Source: Rhodoblastus sp963828185 (GTDB lineage: Bacteria > Pseudomonadota > Alphaproteobacteria > Rhizobiales > Beijerinckiaceae). From it: a stretch of DNA of 64,000 nucleotides. Shown here one piece after another: positions 55,357-64,000 of the stretch. The notes beneath the pieces were generated by a model that ran no database searches, was not told where the DNA came from, and worked only from the letters and a program-made list of their open reading frames with translations. The DNA is taken from contig CAWHDV010000002.1 of assembly GCA_963828185.1 (NCBI GenBank), forward strand, positions 124,001 to 188,000, written 5' to 3'. Within the stretch, counting starts at the first letter, position 1; each line of letters starts with the position of its first letter. Position numbers and translations under genes: made by a program.

Positions 55357-57293
55357 TTACGCCCCGCGCAAATCCGGCGGCGCCGCCTCCTGCGCCAGCG
55401 CGGCCAGAGCCTCGTCCAGCGACTGAAAAGTCTGCGCCTGCGAGCCGAGCCGCCGGATCGACACGGTGCGCTCCGCCGCCTCTTTCCGGCCGACGACGAT
55501 CAGCACCGGAATCTTCGGCCAGCGACAATTCGCGCACCTTGAGATTGATCTTCTCGTTGCGCAAATCACTGTCCACCCGCAGGCCGAGCTTTTTCGCCTG
55601 CGCGACGATCTCCCTCGCGTAATCGTCGGCGTCGGACGTGATGGTGCAGACCGTCGCCTGGACCGGCGACAGCCACAGCGGCAGGTGGCCGGCGAAATGC
55701 TCGATCAATATGCCGGTAAAGCGCTCCAGCGAGCCGAAAATGGCGCGATGGATCATGACCGGCGTCTGTTTTTCCGAATTGGCGGCGATGTAGAAGGCGC
55801 CGAAACGGCCGGGCAGGTTGAAATCGACCTGCGTCGTGCCGCATTGCCATTCGCGGCCGATGGCGTCGCGCAGGGTGTACTCGAGTTTTGGGCCGTAGAA
55901 GGCGCCCTCGCCCGGATTGATCCCGGTCTTGAACCCCTGCCCCTTCAGCATGTCGAGCACCTTGCCGAGCGCGGCCTCGGCCTTGTCCCAGCCCTCGTCG
56001 CCTCCGACCCGCTTTTCCGGCCGCGTCGAAAGTTTCACCACAATGTCCTCGAAGCCGAAATCCTTGTAGATCGAGATCACCATGTCGTTGATCTTCAGCG
56101 CCTCGTCCATGATCTGGTCTTCGGTGCAGAAGATATGCGCGTCATCCTGCGTAAAGGCGCGCACGCGCATCATGCCGTGGATGGCGCCCGACGGCTCGTA
56201 GCGATGGACAATGCCGAATTCGGCGATCTTCAGCGGCAGGTCGCGATAGCTTTTCAAGCCGTTCTTGAAGATCTGCACATGGCCGGGGCAATTCATCGGT
56301 TTCAGCGCGAAAACCCGCTCGTCCTCGGTCGTCGTCACGAACATGTTTTCGCGATAGGTCTGCCAATGGCCCGAAGTCTCCCACAGCGCGCGGTCGAGCA
56401 CCTGCGGCGTGTTGACCTCGATGTAGCCGGCGTCCTGCTGGCGGCGGCGCATGAAAGAAATCAGCGTCTGGAACAGGGTCCAGCCCTTGGGATGCCAGAA
56501 GATCGTGCCCGGCCCCTCCTCCTGGAAATGGAACAGGTCCATTTCCCGGCCGAGGCGACGATGGTCGCGACGCTCGGCCTCCTCGAGCTGCTTGAGCCAG
56601 GCGTCGAGGTCTTCCTGTTTGGCGAAGGCGGTGGCGTAGATGCGCTGGAGCATCGGCTTCGGTAGAATCGCCGCGCCAATAGGCGCCCGCCACCTTCATC
56701 AGCTTGAAGGCGGCGCCGACTTTTCCCGTCGAGGGCATGTGCGGGCCGCGGCAGAGGTCGAGCCAGTCGCCCTGACGATAGATCGAAAGTTTCTGATCGG
56801 CGGGAATGGTTTCCACCAGCTCGACCTTGAAGGCCTCGCCATGCGTCTCGAACCAGGCCTTGGCCTGATCACGGGTCCATTCCTCGCGCACGATGGGACG
56901 GTCGGCCGCGACGATCTCGCGCATCTTCTTCTCGATGGCCGCGAAATCTTCCGGCGTAAATGGCTCGGCGCGATAGAAATCGTAATAAAACCCGTTTTCG
57001 ATCACCGGGCCGATGGTCACCTGCACGCCCGGATAGAGCGTCTGCACGGCCTCGGCCAGCACATGGGCGGCGTCGTGGCGGATCAGCTCCAGCGCGCGCG
57101 GATCGTCGCGGCTGACGAACTCGACCTTTAAATCGGCGTCGATCGGCGTGGCGATGTCGGCGAGCTGTCCGTCGAGCGCCATGGCCACCGTGCGCTTGGC
57201 GAGCGAGGGAGAAATGCCCTTGGCTATGTCGAGGCCGGTCGTGCCGGCCGGGAACTGCCGCTGCGCGCCATCGGGAAATGTAACGGAAATCAT
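55357..57293 (-). pseudogene. thrS: threonyl-tRNA synthetase, two frame breaks
   Basis: ThrRS charges tRNA-Thr and edits Ser. Three consecutive frames carry its parts. Frame 1 (57293 to about 56660) holds the TGS domain and the editing domain (H-D-A-A-H, then C-R-G-P-H). Frame 2 (about 56655 to 55520) starts M-L-Q-R-I-Y-A-T-A and holds the class II core (G-P-G-T-I-F-W-H-P-K-G, M-N-C-P-G-H, H-R-Y-E-P-S-G). Frame 3 (about 55520 to 55357) holds the anticodon-binding end K-I-P-V-L-I-V-V-G-R-K-E. Removing one base near 56654-56661 and one near 55516-55520 restores a single enzyme of about 644 residues. No second thrS is in the window; assembly error is likely. Confidence 0.9.
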
Positions 57294-57337
57294 CTTCTCT
57301 CTCCTTGCTCACTCGCCGTGACGAGCCGGCGTAAGCG

Positions 57338-57447
57338 CTGGAGCCTTTTTTCGATCCGATGGGATCGGATCGAGGCTCCATTTATTGTCTTGACGCGTTT
57401 TCTTCACGCGAACCGGTATCCACTTCGCTTGAAAACGCTCGCTCCAG
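57338..57447. repeat. dispersed Hyphomicrobiales palindromic element
   Basis: The element is bounded by CTGGAGC (57338) and GCTCCAG (57441). Inside are a long stem (TGGAGCC...GGCTCCA, 57339-57380) and a second one (GCGTTTTC 57395 ... GAAAACGC 57431) around TTCACGCGAACCGGTATCCA, a sequence that recurs between genes in many Rhizobiales. The rest of 57294-57576 holds nothing recognised. Confidence 0.8.
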
Positions 57448-57576
57448 TGTCGCAACTCCTATTACGATTTGCGGCCGCCGCGCAATGCGGCTTTGCGTGT
57501 CGCAAGCGAGGCGATTGACGCGCAGCCGCCCGACAGGCGAAAGTGGGTCCGCGAAAAAGTCTCCCGCCGGTGAAAA

Positions 57577-58464
57577 GTGCGTCAGTTGAAAACTCAGATC
57601 AGAATCGCCGTCCTGGCCCTGGCCGCGGCCCTGGCGACCGCTTTCGGCAGTTGGCTGTTTCTGGCGACCGGCGAAAAGCCGGCGCCGCCCGAGCCGCCGC
57701 TGGAGACCAGGCCGGTGACGACGCAGCCGGTCGCGCCGCCCGCTCCCGCGCCCAGCTTGAGCGCGGAAAAGCCTGCTGGCGAAAAGCAGGGCGGCGAAAA
57801 CGCGGCGGCGCTGGCGACGCTTGACGAGAAATTGCAGCAGGCGCCGCCATACCAGGCGTTTTTCACCCGGCTGCGCGGCCTCTACCCCGCTGATTACGAC
57901 GCGGCGGTAAAAGCTTCATTGGCGCGCGGCGACGAAAACCAGGCCAACGCCGCCGATCTCTTCCTGACCGAAGCGGTGCGGATGCTGCGGCAGACGCGCG
58001 GCGTGAACGGCGCCAAGGCCGGCCAGCAGGCGCTCGACCACCTGTTCGACGTGCATCTGAAAGTCCTGCGCCAGCTCGCGGCCAGCAACGCCGGACTTTG
58101 CGTCGATTTCCTCAATGGCGCGCCGGCGGACCGTTTCGCCGCCTTCACCAGCGCCAATCGCGCGCTGATGGCCGACGAGGCGCTGTCCGGCCTCGACGCC
58201 ATCGCCGACGGCGCGCAGAAGAAGATCAATCGTGAGGCGCCGACGACGCAGGATTTCGACGATCTCGAGAAAATGTTGCTGGCGAAGGGCCTCGACAAGG
58301 CGGCCATAGCCCTTCTCCTCGACGGCAAGACGCCGAACCCGCCTCTGACCGACGACCAGGCCTGTCACAACGGCCTGGTCTACCTGGAATCGCTGCAATC
58401 CATGCCCGACCAGCAGCGTCTGCGGTTTTACGCGCTGGCGCTGGAAGTCATGGCGCACGATTGA
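57577..58464 (+). CDS. hypothetical membrane-anchored or secreted protein
   Basis: The 295-residue protein has an N-terminal hydrophobic segment (about residues 8-31, I-A-V-L-A-L-A-A-A-L-A-T-A-F-G-S-W), a Pro/Ala/Glu-rich linker (33-75), and a helical domain (75-295) with one conserved-looking Cys pair (L-C-V-D-F and Q-A-C-H-N-G). No family is recognised. The likely start is GTG near 57577, which has no strong ribosome site. Its 3' end overlaps the convergent yidD gene. Confidence 0.6.
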   Translation: MRQLKTQIRIAVLALAAALATAFGSWLFLATGEKPAPPEPPLETRPVTTQPVAPPAPAPSLSAEKPAGEKQGGENAAALATLDEKLQQAPPYQAFFTRLRGLYPADYDAAVKASLARGDENQANAADLFLTEAVRMLRQTRGVNGAKAGQQALDHLFDVHLKVLRQLAASNAGLCVDFLNGAPADRFAAFTSANRALMADEALSGLDAIADGAQKKINREAPTTQDFDDLEKMLLAKGLDKAAIALLLDGKTPNPPLTDDQACHNGLVYLESLQSMPDQQRLRFYALALEVMAHD

Positions 58465-58802
58465 TTGGCTCCTCCGGCTCGACCGCCTCGCAGACCGGCT
58501 TGCGCCGCCATTGGCCGTAGCGCCAGGGATGCAGGGCGTCGGCGGCGGCATTCAATCGCGTGGGAACCGGATCGAAGCCCGAATCGCCCCAGGGATGGCA
58601 GCGGCACAGGCGCGACAGGCCGATCCAGCCGCCAGCCCAAAGGCCGTGCCGCTCCAGCGACTCGTCCATGAAGGCTGAACAGGTCGGCAGATAACGGCAA
58701 TTGCGGCCAACCAGCCCCGAAAGAGTGAAGCCGATAGGCCTGGACCAGACCGCGCGCCAGCAAAACCGGCGCTTTCTTGACAGTCGAAACCGCGAATGCC
58801 AA
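58448..58802 (-). pseudogene. yidD: YidD membrane-insertion factor, reading frame broken
   Basis: YidD is a small inner-membrane protein (about 70-110 residues) that helps YidC. Here the N-terminal part V-K-K-A-P-V-L-L-A-R-G-L-V-Q-A-Y-R is in one frame (from 58802) and the rest, T-L-S-G-L-V-G-R-N-C-R-Y-L-P-T-C-S with C-H-P-W-G-D-S-G-F-D-P-V-P, is in another (to 58448). The three family cysteines are present. Removing one base near 58729-58734 gives a single normal protein. The C-terminal tail beyond residue 90 is longer than usual. Confidence 0.85.
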
Positions 58803-58942
58803 TTTTTCACCTCAATCGATCATTTCACAGAACTGTTGCAAGAAAACGACGCCGGCGGCAATCCTTTGCAGAACGCCGTAAAAGCCTGTTCGCTCGACAT
58901 TTCCACTGATAGAACATCGGACTGGACTAGGGGAGAGTCGGC

Positions 58943-59791
58943 TTGAAGTTTTCGTTGCGCCAAATTGCCATTGCCGTCGCCGTCGCATCCGGCTGCAGCG
59001 CCGCCTTGGCGTCGGACCTCCCCTCCACCAATGCGCCGCCACCGCCGCCCATTCCAGACTGGATCGTCACGCTTTCGGCGCAGGCCAGCGTGGGACCGCA
59101 ATATCCCGGCGCCAACAGATTCGGTTTCTATGGCACGCCAGGCGTCAGCATCCGCAAGTCCGGCGAGCCGGAGCGTTTCAGCACGCCGGACGACGGGTTC
59201 GGCATCGCCCTCTATGACACGGATGTTTTCCGCGCCGGACCGGTCGGGCGCTATGTCGATGACCGCAGCGTGTACAATCATCACCAACTGACCGGCCTGC
59301 CCTATGTGGCGCCGAGCGTCGAACTCGGCGGCTTCGCCGAATACACGCCGGTGTCCTGGGCGCGCGCCCGCCTCGAGCTGCGCCAGGCGGTGACCGGGCA
59401 CGATGGCTTTGTCGCGACGCTGAGCGGCGACGTCTGGAAGAGGTGGGGCGATGTCACCCTGTCAATCGGCCCGCGCCTGAACTTCGGCAATGACAAATTC
59501 GCGGAAGCCTATTTCTCGGTCACGCCGCAACAGGCGTTCATCAATCAGCAGAGCGGCGGCAACCTGACCGCCTACACCGCCCAGGGCGGCCTTACCTCGG
59601 CCGGTCTGCTCGCGGCGGCCCGCTACGACATTTCCGACACATGGCGCGTCACGGGCTTCGGCGGCTGGCAGCGCCTGACCGGCAGCGTCGCCGGCAGCCC
59701 GATCGTCCAGTATGACGGGTCGCGCGATCAATATACTGTCGGCCTCGAATTCGCTTACAGCTTCCGCACAAAGGGCTGGTTCAACTTCTGA
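58943..59791 (+). CDS. MipA/OmpV family outer-membrane protein
   Basis: The 282-residue protein has a signal peptide (residues 1-23, cleavage at A-A-L-A-S), then P-D-W-I-V-T-L-S-A-Q-A-S-V-G-P-Q-Y-P-G-A as in MipA/OmpV, and ends in the outer-membrane pattern F-R-T-K-G-W-F-N-F (terminal Phe). It forms a beta barrel, classically a scaffold for murein hydrolases or a small porin. The start is TTG 58943 with GGGGAGAG upstream. A hairpin terminator follows. Confidence 0.87.
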   Translation: MKFSLRQIAIAVAVASGCSAALASDLPSTNAPPPPPIPDWIVTLSAQASVGPQYPGANRFGFYGTPGVSIRKSGEPERFSTPDDGFGIALYDTDVFRAGPVGRYVDDRSVYNHHQLTGLPYVAPSVELGGFAEYTPVSWARARLELRQAVTGHDGFVATLSGDVWKRWGDVTLSIGPRLNFGNDKFAEAYFSVTPQQAFINQQSGGNLTAYTAQGGLTSAGLLAAARYDISDTWRVTGFGGWQRLTGSVAGSPIVQYDGSRDQYTVGLEFAYSFRTKGWFNF

Positions 59792-59817
59792 TCCGGTCGG
59801 CCGCTGTTGCAACGGAC

Positions 59818-59843
59818 ACGGCGCGGTTTTCCGCGCCGTTTTT
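59818..59843 (+). terminator. terminator of the MipA-type gene
   Basis: ACGGCGCGG, loop TTTT, CCGCGCCGT, then T-run: a 9-base-pair stem 27 bases after the stop. Confidence 0.9.
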
Positions 59844-59883
59844 CGTCTTTGCATCCGGAGAGGCGCGCGCTGCGGAAAAAAAC

Positions 59884-60717
59884 TCAGTTCCGCTGCCGAA
59901 GGTGGTCTTCGAGGTAGACCAGCGCGATCTGCCGATCATTGTCGCTGGCGGCCTTCATGTCCTGATCGTAGAGCGCGTTGATCCATGTCTGGTCCTTGCC
60001 GCTGGCGCTCTCGCGCGCCAGGGTCAGCCACATCAGGCCGCGCGCCCGCTCCTGGCGCAAGCCGTCGCCGGAGAAAAGCAGATGTCCGAGCAGCGCCTGC
60101 GATTGGACATGGCCCTTTTCCGCAGCAAGATGGAGCCAGCGCGCCGCCTGCGTATTGTCCTTGGCGAGCCCCGCCGCGCCGTCCATGTAAAGCCGCGCGA
60201 GATTGTACTGGGCGTTGCAATCGCTGAAATTGGTCGCGGCATAGAGAAACATCCGCATCGCCTGGTCGGCGTCGGGATGCAGGCTCGTGCCGGGAATGCC
60301 CTTGAGCTCGAACGCGCCGACGGCGACGAAGGCGCTGGCGACCACCGATTTCTCGCGCCAGTCGGCGGTGTCCTCGTCGTAGCGATCGACGATTTCCTGG
60401 AAATATTTATACGCCTTGAAAGCGTCGCGCGGCACGCCGTCGCCATCGGCGTACATCTTGCCGAGCTTCCACTGCGCCAGCAACTCGCCGCCGGCGGCGG
60501 CGTATTTCAAGGCTTCGACCGAGGAAGCGGCGTCGCCGGCGCGGAAGCTCTCCAGCGCCGCCTGCAGCGCCTGATGGGGGTTCTTGAACATTTCCAGAGC
60601 GTGGTCAGCGGCGTGGGCAGCCGGCGCAGCCTTGGCGGGGCCGTCGAAGGCGCGCGACGGCGCGACGCAAGCCGCGCCGACCAGACATGCCACAACTATT
60701 CGGCTCAATACGGCCAT
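59884..60717 (-). CDS. Sel1-repeat periplasmic protein, ExoR-like
   Basis: The 277-residue protein has a signal peptide (1-25, A-P-S-R-A) and at least four Sel1-like repeats (e.g. W-K-L-G-K-M-Y-A-D-G-D-G-V, Y-N-L-A-R-L-Y-M-D-G-A-A-G, A-L-L-G-H-L-L-F-S-G-D-G). Overall order and length match ExoR of rhizobia, the periplasmic inhibitor of the ExoS/ChvI two-component system that controls polysaccharide and motility. Calling it ExoR is an inference from similarity. ATG 60717 is preferred, with AAGG 6-9 bases upstream; the frame extends to 60723. Confidence 0.78.
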   Translation of the reverse strand: MAVLSRIVVACLVGAACVAPSRAFDGPAKAAPAAHAADHALEMFKNPHQALQAALESFRAGDAASSVEALKYAAAGGELLAQWKLGKMYADGDGVPRDAFKAYKYFQEIVDRYDEDTADWREKSVVASAFVAVGAFELKGIPGTSLHPDADQAMRMFLYAATNFSDCNAQYNLARLYMDGAAGLAKDNTQAARWLHLAAEKGHVQSQALLGHLLFSGDGLRQERARGLMWLTLARESASGKDQTWINALYDQDMKAASDNDRQIALVYLEDHLRQRN

Positions 60718-61094
60718 ACCCAACCTTCTCGACCCCGGACGCGGATCCCGGCCCCAGCCAGACGCTCTCGCCCAGCTTCACACGGCCAAAACCGCGCCTT
60801 TTCGCCCCTGAACAAGCGTTCCGTTTATGGCTGAATCGCGGCGGCGTCTTTTCAAATTTCGGGCTTTGTGAAGTTGAATTGGGCCTGTGGCGCCCAAGCA
60901 ACAAATTCGTCCGCCCGAGGGCCTGGGTCGAAGGCCGCAATCAATTGATTCAGTTAGCTGGTTTCAAGTTTCTCGCAAAATGGTTGCGAAACTTCCAAGC
61001 CACAATTGGTTGGCGTCAATTTTTGTTGATTGGCGCCGCGGTCGCGGTCGGCCCGCAATAACTTCCCGGAGACCAGAATCGCGCAAAGACGTTA

Positions 61095-61127
61095 CGCCAT
61101 GGGGATCGAAATAAAATCCCCATGGCG
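61095..61127 (-). terminator. stem-loop downstream of valS
   Basis: CGCCATGGGGAT and ATCCCCATGGCG form a perfect 12-base-pair stem with a 9-base loop, 25 bases past the valS stop. No U-run follows, so it may stabilise or weakly terminate the transcript. The rest of 60718-61151 holds no supported gene. Confidence 0.55.
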
Positions 61128-61151
61128 CAAAACGTCGAGGCGGGCCCCGCG

Positions 61152-63926
61152 TCAGCCCAGAAGCTTCAGCGCCGCGGCCATCTTTTCAAGCTTCGCCACC
61201 GCCTGTTCGCGGCGCTCGTGGTTTTCTTCGACCACTTCCTCTGGCGCGCGGCGCAGGAAATCGGCGTTGCCGAGTTTGGCGTCGATCTTGCCGATCTCTT
61301 TCTGCTCGGCGGCGATGCCCTTTTCCAGCCGCGCCCGCTCGGCGGCGAAATCGATCACGCCTTCGAGCGGCAGGGCCAGGCTGGTGCCGCGTGAAAGAAT
61401 CTGCGCCGATTGCGGCGGCGCCTTTTCGACCGGGTCGATCCGCGACAGCCGCGCCAGCCGCTTGATGATGTCGCCCCAGCGATTTACGCGGCGCAGTGCG
61501 ATTTCGTCCGCGCCGACCAGCGCCAGGGGAATCTGCGCTCCCGCGGGCACGTTCATTTCGGCGCGCACCGAGCGCACCTGGGAGACGAGATCGACCACCC
61601 AGCCGACCTCCGCCTCGGCGTCGGCGTTTTCCAATCCTTTCAGATCCGGCCACAGCGCCAGCGCCAGGACGCTCTCACGCGGAACCGTCTCGCCCTTGAT
61701 CGCCCAAAGCTCCTCGGTGATGAACGGCATGAACGGATGCAAAAGCTTGCAGGCCTGGTCGAGCACGAAGGCGATGGTTTCACGCGTCTCCTGCTTGGCG
61801 GGGCCATCCACTCCCTGCAGCAGGGGCTTGGTCAGCTCCAGGTGCCAGTCGCAGAAGATGTTCCACACGAAGCGATAGGCCGCCTGCGCCGCCTCGTTGA
61901 ACTTGTAGGCCGCGAGCGCCGTCTCGACCTCGTGGACGGCGCGCGCCGTCTCGCCGAGGATCCAGCGATTGAGCACCTCCCGGACCCTGGTCGGATCGAA
62001 GCCGGGACGCCCGACGCATTCGTTCATCTCGGCGAAGCGCGCGGCATTCCACAGCTTGGTCGCGAAATTGCGGTAGCCCTCGACCCGCGATTCCGCCAGC
62101 TTGATGTCGCGGCCCTGCGCCGCCATGGCGGCGAGCGTGAACCGCAAGGCGTCCGCGCCGTAGCTGTCGATCAGCCGCAGCGGGTCGATGACATTGCCCT
62201 TCGACTTCGACATTTTCGCGCCCTTCTCGTCGCGGACGAGGGCGTGCAGATAGATGTCGCGGAAGGGGACCTTGTCCTGGAAATGCAGGCCGAACATCAT
62301 CATGCGCGCGACCCAGAAGAAGATGATGTCGAAGCCGGTGATCAGCACGTCGGTCGGATAGCGGCGCGCCAGATCGTTTTTGTCTTCCGGCCAGCCGAGC
62401 GTCGACATCGGCCACAGGGCCGAGGAAAACCAGGTGTCGAGCACGTCCTCGTCGCGGGTCAGCAGACCCGCCGCCTTGTCGGGATCGGACGCCAGGGCTT
62501 CCGCCTCGGAATCGCTGTAGACGCCGCGCCTGACCGCGTCCGCCAGCGCGTCGGCCAGCGCCTCGTCTTCGGTTTCGGCGACATAGACCGCGCCCCACGG
62601 CGAATACCAGGCCGGTATCTGGTGGCCCCACCAGAGCTGGCGCGAAATGCACCAGGGCTGGATGTTCTCGAGCCAGTCGAAGAAAGTCTTTTCCCAGTTT
62701 TTTGGCACGAATTTCGTGTCGCCCGAGCGCACCGCCGCCAGCGCCGGCCCGGCCAGGGCTTTTGCGTCGACATACCACTGGTCGGTCAGCCAGGGCTCGA
62801 TCACCACGCCGGAACGATCGCCGTGCGGAACCTGGTGTTCGTGCGCCTCGATGGTCGCAATGAGGCCGCGCGCCTCCATCGCGGCGATCACCGTTTTCCG
62901 CGCTTCCTCTCGTGAAAGACCATGCAGGCTGTCGAGCGTTTCCGACAGGTCGTCGTTCTCGACCACGCCTTCGAGAAAAGCCTCGTTCTCGCGCAGAAGA
63001 ATCCTGGCCTCGGCGTCGAGAATGTTGATCAACGGCAGCTGGTGCCGCGTACCCACCTCGAAATCGTTGAAATCATGGGCGGGCGTGATCTTCACCGCGC
63101 CGGAGCCCTTTTCGGGATCGGAATAGCTGTCGGCGACGATCGGAATGAGTTGGCCGACCAGAGGCAGCACCACCCTCTTGCCGTGCAGATGCGCGTAACG
63201 CTCGTCGTCGGGATGCACCGCCACAGCCGTATCGCCGAGCATGGTCTCCGGCCGGGTCGTCGCCACCACGACATATTCGTCGGTGGCGGAACCGTTCTCA
63301 TCGGCGAGCGGATATTTGAAATGCCAGAGCGAACTTTTCACCGTCTGCGCGACAACCTCGATGTCGGACACCGCCGTCAGCAGCTTCGGGTCCCAGTTGA
63401 CCAGCCGCTTGTCCTTGTAGATCAGGCCGGAACGGTAGAGGTCAACGAAGGCCTTCAGCACCGCGCGCGAAGACCCGTCGTCCATGGTGAAGCGTTCGCG
63501 CGACCAGTCGCAGGAGGCGCCGAGCCGCTTGAGCTGGTTGACGATCGCGCCGCCGGATTCGGCCTTCCAGGCCCAGACCTTGTCGAGAAAGGCCTCGCGG
63601 CCGAGGTCGCGGCGGCCCGGTTCGCCGGCGGCCGCGAGTTGCCGCTCCACCACCATCTGCGTCGCGATGCCGGCATGGTCGGTTCCCGGCTGCCACAGCA
63701 CGTCCTTGCCGCGCATGCGCTCGTAACGGCACAAAATGTCCTGCAAGGTATTGTTGAGCGCATGGCCCATGTGCAGGGAGCCGGTGACGTTCGGCGGGGG
63801 GATGACGATGGTGAAGGGCTTCGCGGCCGCCCGTTCCGGCCGTCCCGCGCGAAAGGCGCCCGCGCTCTCCCATTCCGCGCTGATGCGGCTTTCCACGGCG
63901 GCGGGATCGAAAGTCTTGTCCATCAT
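61152..63926 (-). CDS. valS: valyl-tRNA synthetase
   Basis: ValRS charges tRNA-Val and edits Thr. The 924-residue class I synthetase has P-P-P-N-V-T-G-S-L-H-M-G-H (HIGH), the editing-domain segment T-T-R-P-E-T-M-L-G-D, K-M-S-K-S-K-G-N-V-I-D-P (KMSKS), an anticodon-binding domain, and a C-terminal coiled coil (A-R-L-E-K-G-I-A-A-E-Q-K-E-I). The frame is intact, in contrast to thrS nearby. The start could be ATG 63926 or ATG 63923; neither has a strong ribosome site. Confidence 0.96.
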   Translation of the reverse strand: MMDKTFDPAAVESRISAEWESAGAFRAGRPERAAAKPFTIVIPPPNVTGSLHMGHALNNTLQDILCRYERMRGKDVLWQPGTDHAGIATQMVVERQLAAAGEPGRRDLGREAFLDKVWAWKAESGGAIVNQLKRLGASCDWSRERFTMDDGSSRAVLKAFVDLYRSGLIYKDKRLVNWDPKLLTAVSDIEVVAQTVKSSLWHFKYPLADENGSATDEYVVVATTRPETMLGDTAVAVHPDDERYAHLHGKRVVLPLVGQLIPIVADSYSDPEKGSGAVKITPAHDFNDFEVGTRHQLPLINILDAEARILLRENEAFLEGVVENDDLSETLDSLHGLSREEARKTVIAAMEARGLIATIEAHEHQVPHGDRSGVVIEPWLTDQWYVDAKALAGPALAAVRSGDTKFVPKNWEKTFFDWLENIQPWCISRQLWWGHQIPAWYSPWGAVYVAETEDEALADALADAVRRGVYSDSEAEALASDPDKAAGLLTRDEDVLDTWFSSALWPMSTLGWPEDKNDLARRYPTDVLITGFDIIFFWVARMMMFGLHFQDKVPFRDIYLHALVRDEKGAKMSKSKGNVIDPLRLIDSYGADALRFTLAAMAAQGRDIKLAESRVEGYRNFATKLWNAARFAEMNECVGRPGFDPTRVREVLNRWILGETARAVHEVETALAAYKFNEAAQAAYRFVWNIFCDWHLELTKPLLQGVDGPAKQETRETIAFVLDQACKLLHPFMPFITEELWAIKGETVPRESVLALALWPDLKGLENADAEAEVGWVVDLVSQVRSVRAEMNVPAGAQIPLALVGADEIALRRVNRWGDIIKRLARLSRIDPVEKAPPQSAQILSRGTSLALPLEGVIDFAAERARLEKGIAAEQKEIGKIDAKLGNADFLRRAPEEVVEENHERREQAVAKLEKMAAALKLLG

Positions 63927-64000
63927 GAGCGGGAACCAGGATTTATTGCGAGAAAGGGATTCCGCGCAACAAAACCGAGCCAACGCCGCAAGTCAATGGA

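Overview
The window is GC-rich, densely coded DNA from an alphaproteobacterium of the order Hyphomicrobiales (Rhizobiales). A methylotroph- or Rhodoblastus-like Beijerinckiaceae/Methylocystaceae member is my best guess, but the family is not proven by anything seen here. The assignment rests on cckA, divK and pleD cell-cycle regulators, a DUF3572 gene next to divK-pleD, a GAAC-N7-GAAC (alphaproteobacterial LexA) box before recA, TTAA-N7-TTAAC (CtrA) boxes, a DksA with a single zinc-finger Cys, an ExoR-like Sel1 protein, DUF2336, and dispersed palindromes of a type common in this order.

Layout. 1-3.0 kb: bpt, a DUF1330 gene, and an AT-rich, probably acquired cupin gene with an overlapping 51-codon ORF, lying among homologous intergenic repeats. 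3.0-9.1 kb: a trmJ-like methyltransferase, a divergent response regulator/histidine kinase pair, icd, two unknown genes and dksA. 9.2-19 kb: a FliO-like protein divergent from cckA across a CtrA box, then cdh, an arginine-deiminase-fold gene, SOS-controlled recA, and alaS. 19-25 kb: a MoxR ATPase and a CoxE-like VWA protein that normally sit together but here are separated by an outer-membrane protein gene; then a TPR protein, an ABC-ATPase remnant and sixA. 25-28 kb: ycjX and a frame-broken ycjF partner, then an adrenodoxin-type ferredoxin. 28-33 kb: a hybrid histidine kinase with three LuxR/FixJ-type regulators. 33-35 kb: DUF3572, divK, pleD. 35-44 kb: a surface-carbohydrate region (acyltransferase, GDPD-like protein, GT2, large membrane protein, then a tightly coupled nucleotidyltransferase / HAD / pseudo-nucleotidyltransferase / cupin set, and a FemAB-like acyltransferase). 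44-46.5 kb: hinT and an azlD-azlC-fnr operon preceded by a perfect FNR box. 46.7-64 kb: nadK (frame-broken), a Nudix gene, an IS-like remnant, DUF2336, several metabolic genes, thrS (two frame breaks), yidD (frame-broken), MipA, an ExoR-like protein and valS.

Two sequence-level patterns cut across the annotation. First, six single-site frame breaks fall in five genes (ycjF, nadK, a secreted-protein gene, thrS twice, yidD), including genes expected to be essential; base-level assembly error is the simplest explanation, and it matters to anyone using these coordinates. Second, short tandem or direct duplications (10-24 bp) recur, often at gene edges: over or beside the stop codons of alaS, the ferredoxin and the FemAB-like gene, in the icd leader, inside a histidine kinase, and inside the signal peptide of a cytochrome c.

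The regulatory picture is coherent. CckA, DivK and PleD belong to the CtrA/c-di-GMP cell-cycle circuit, and CtrA boxes lie before cckA/fliO-like and before the moxR/porin-like pair. The LexA box ties recA to SOS. The Fnr-type regulator carries all four cluster cysteines and its own box.
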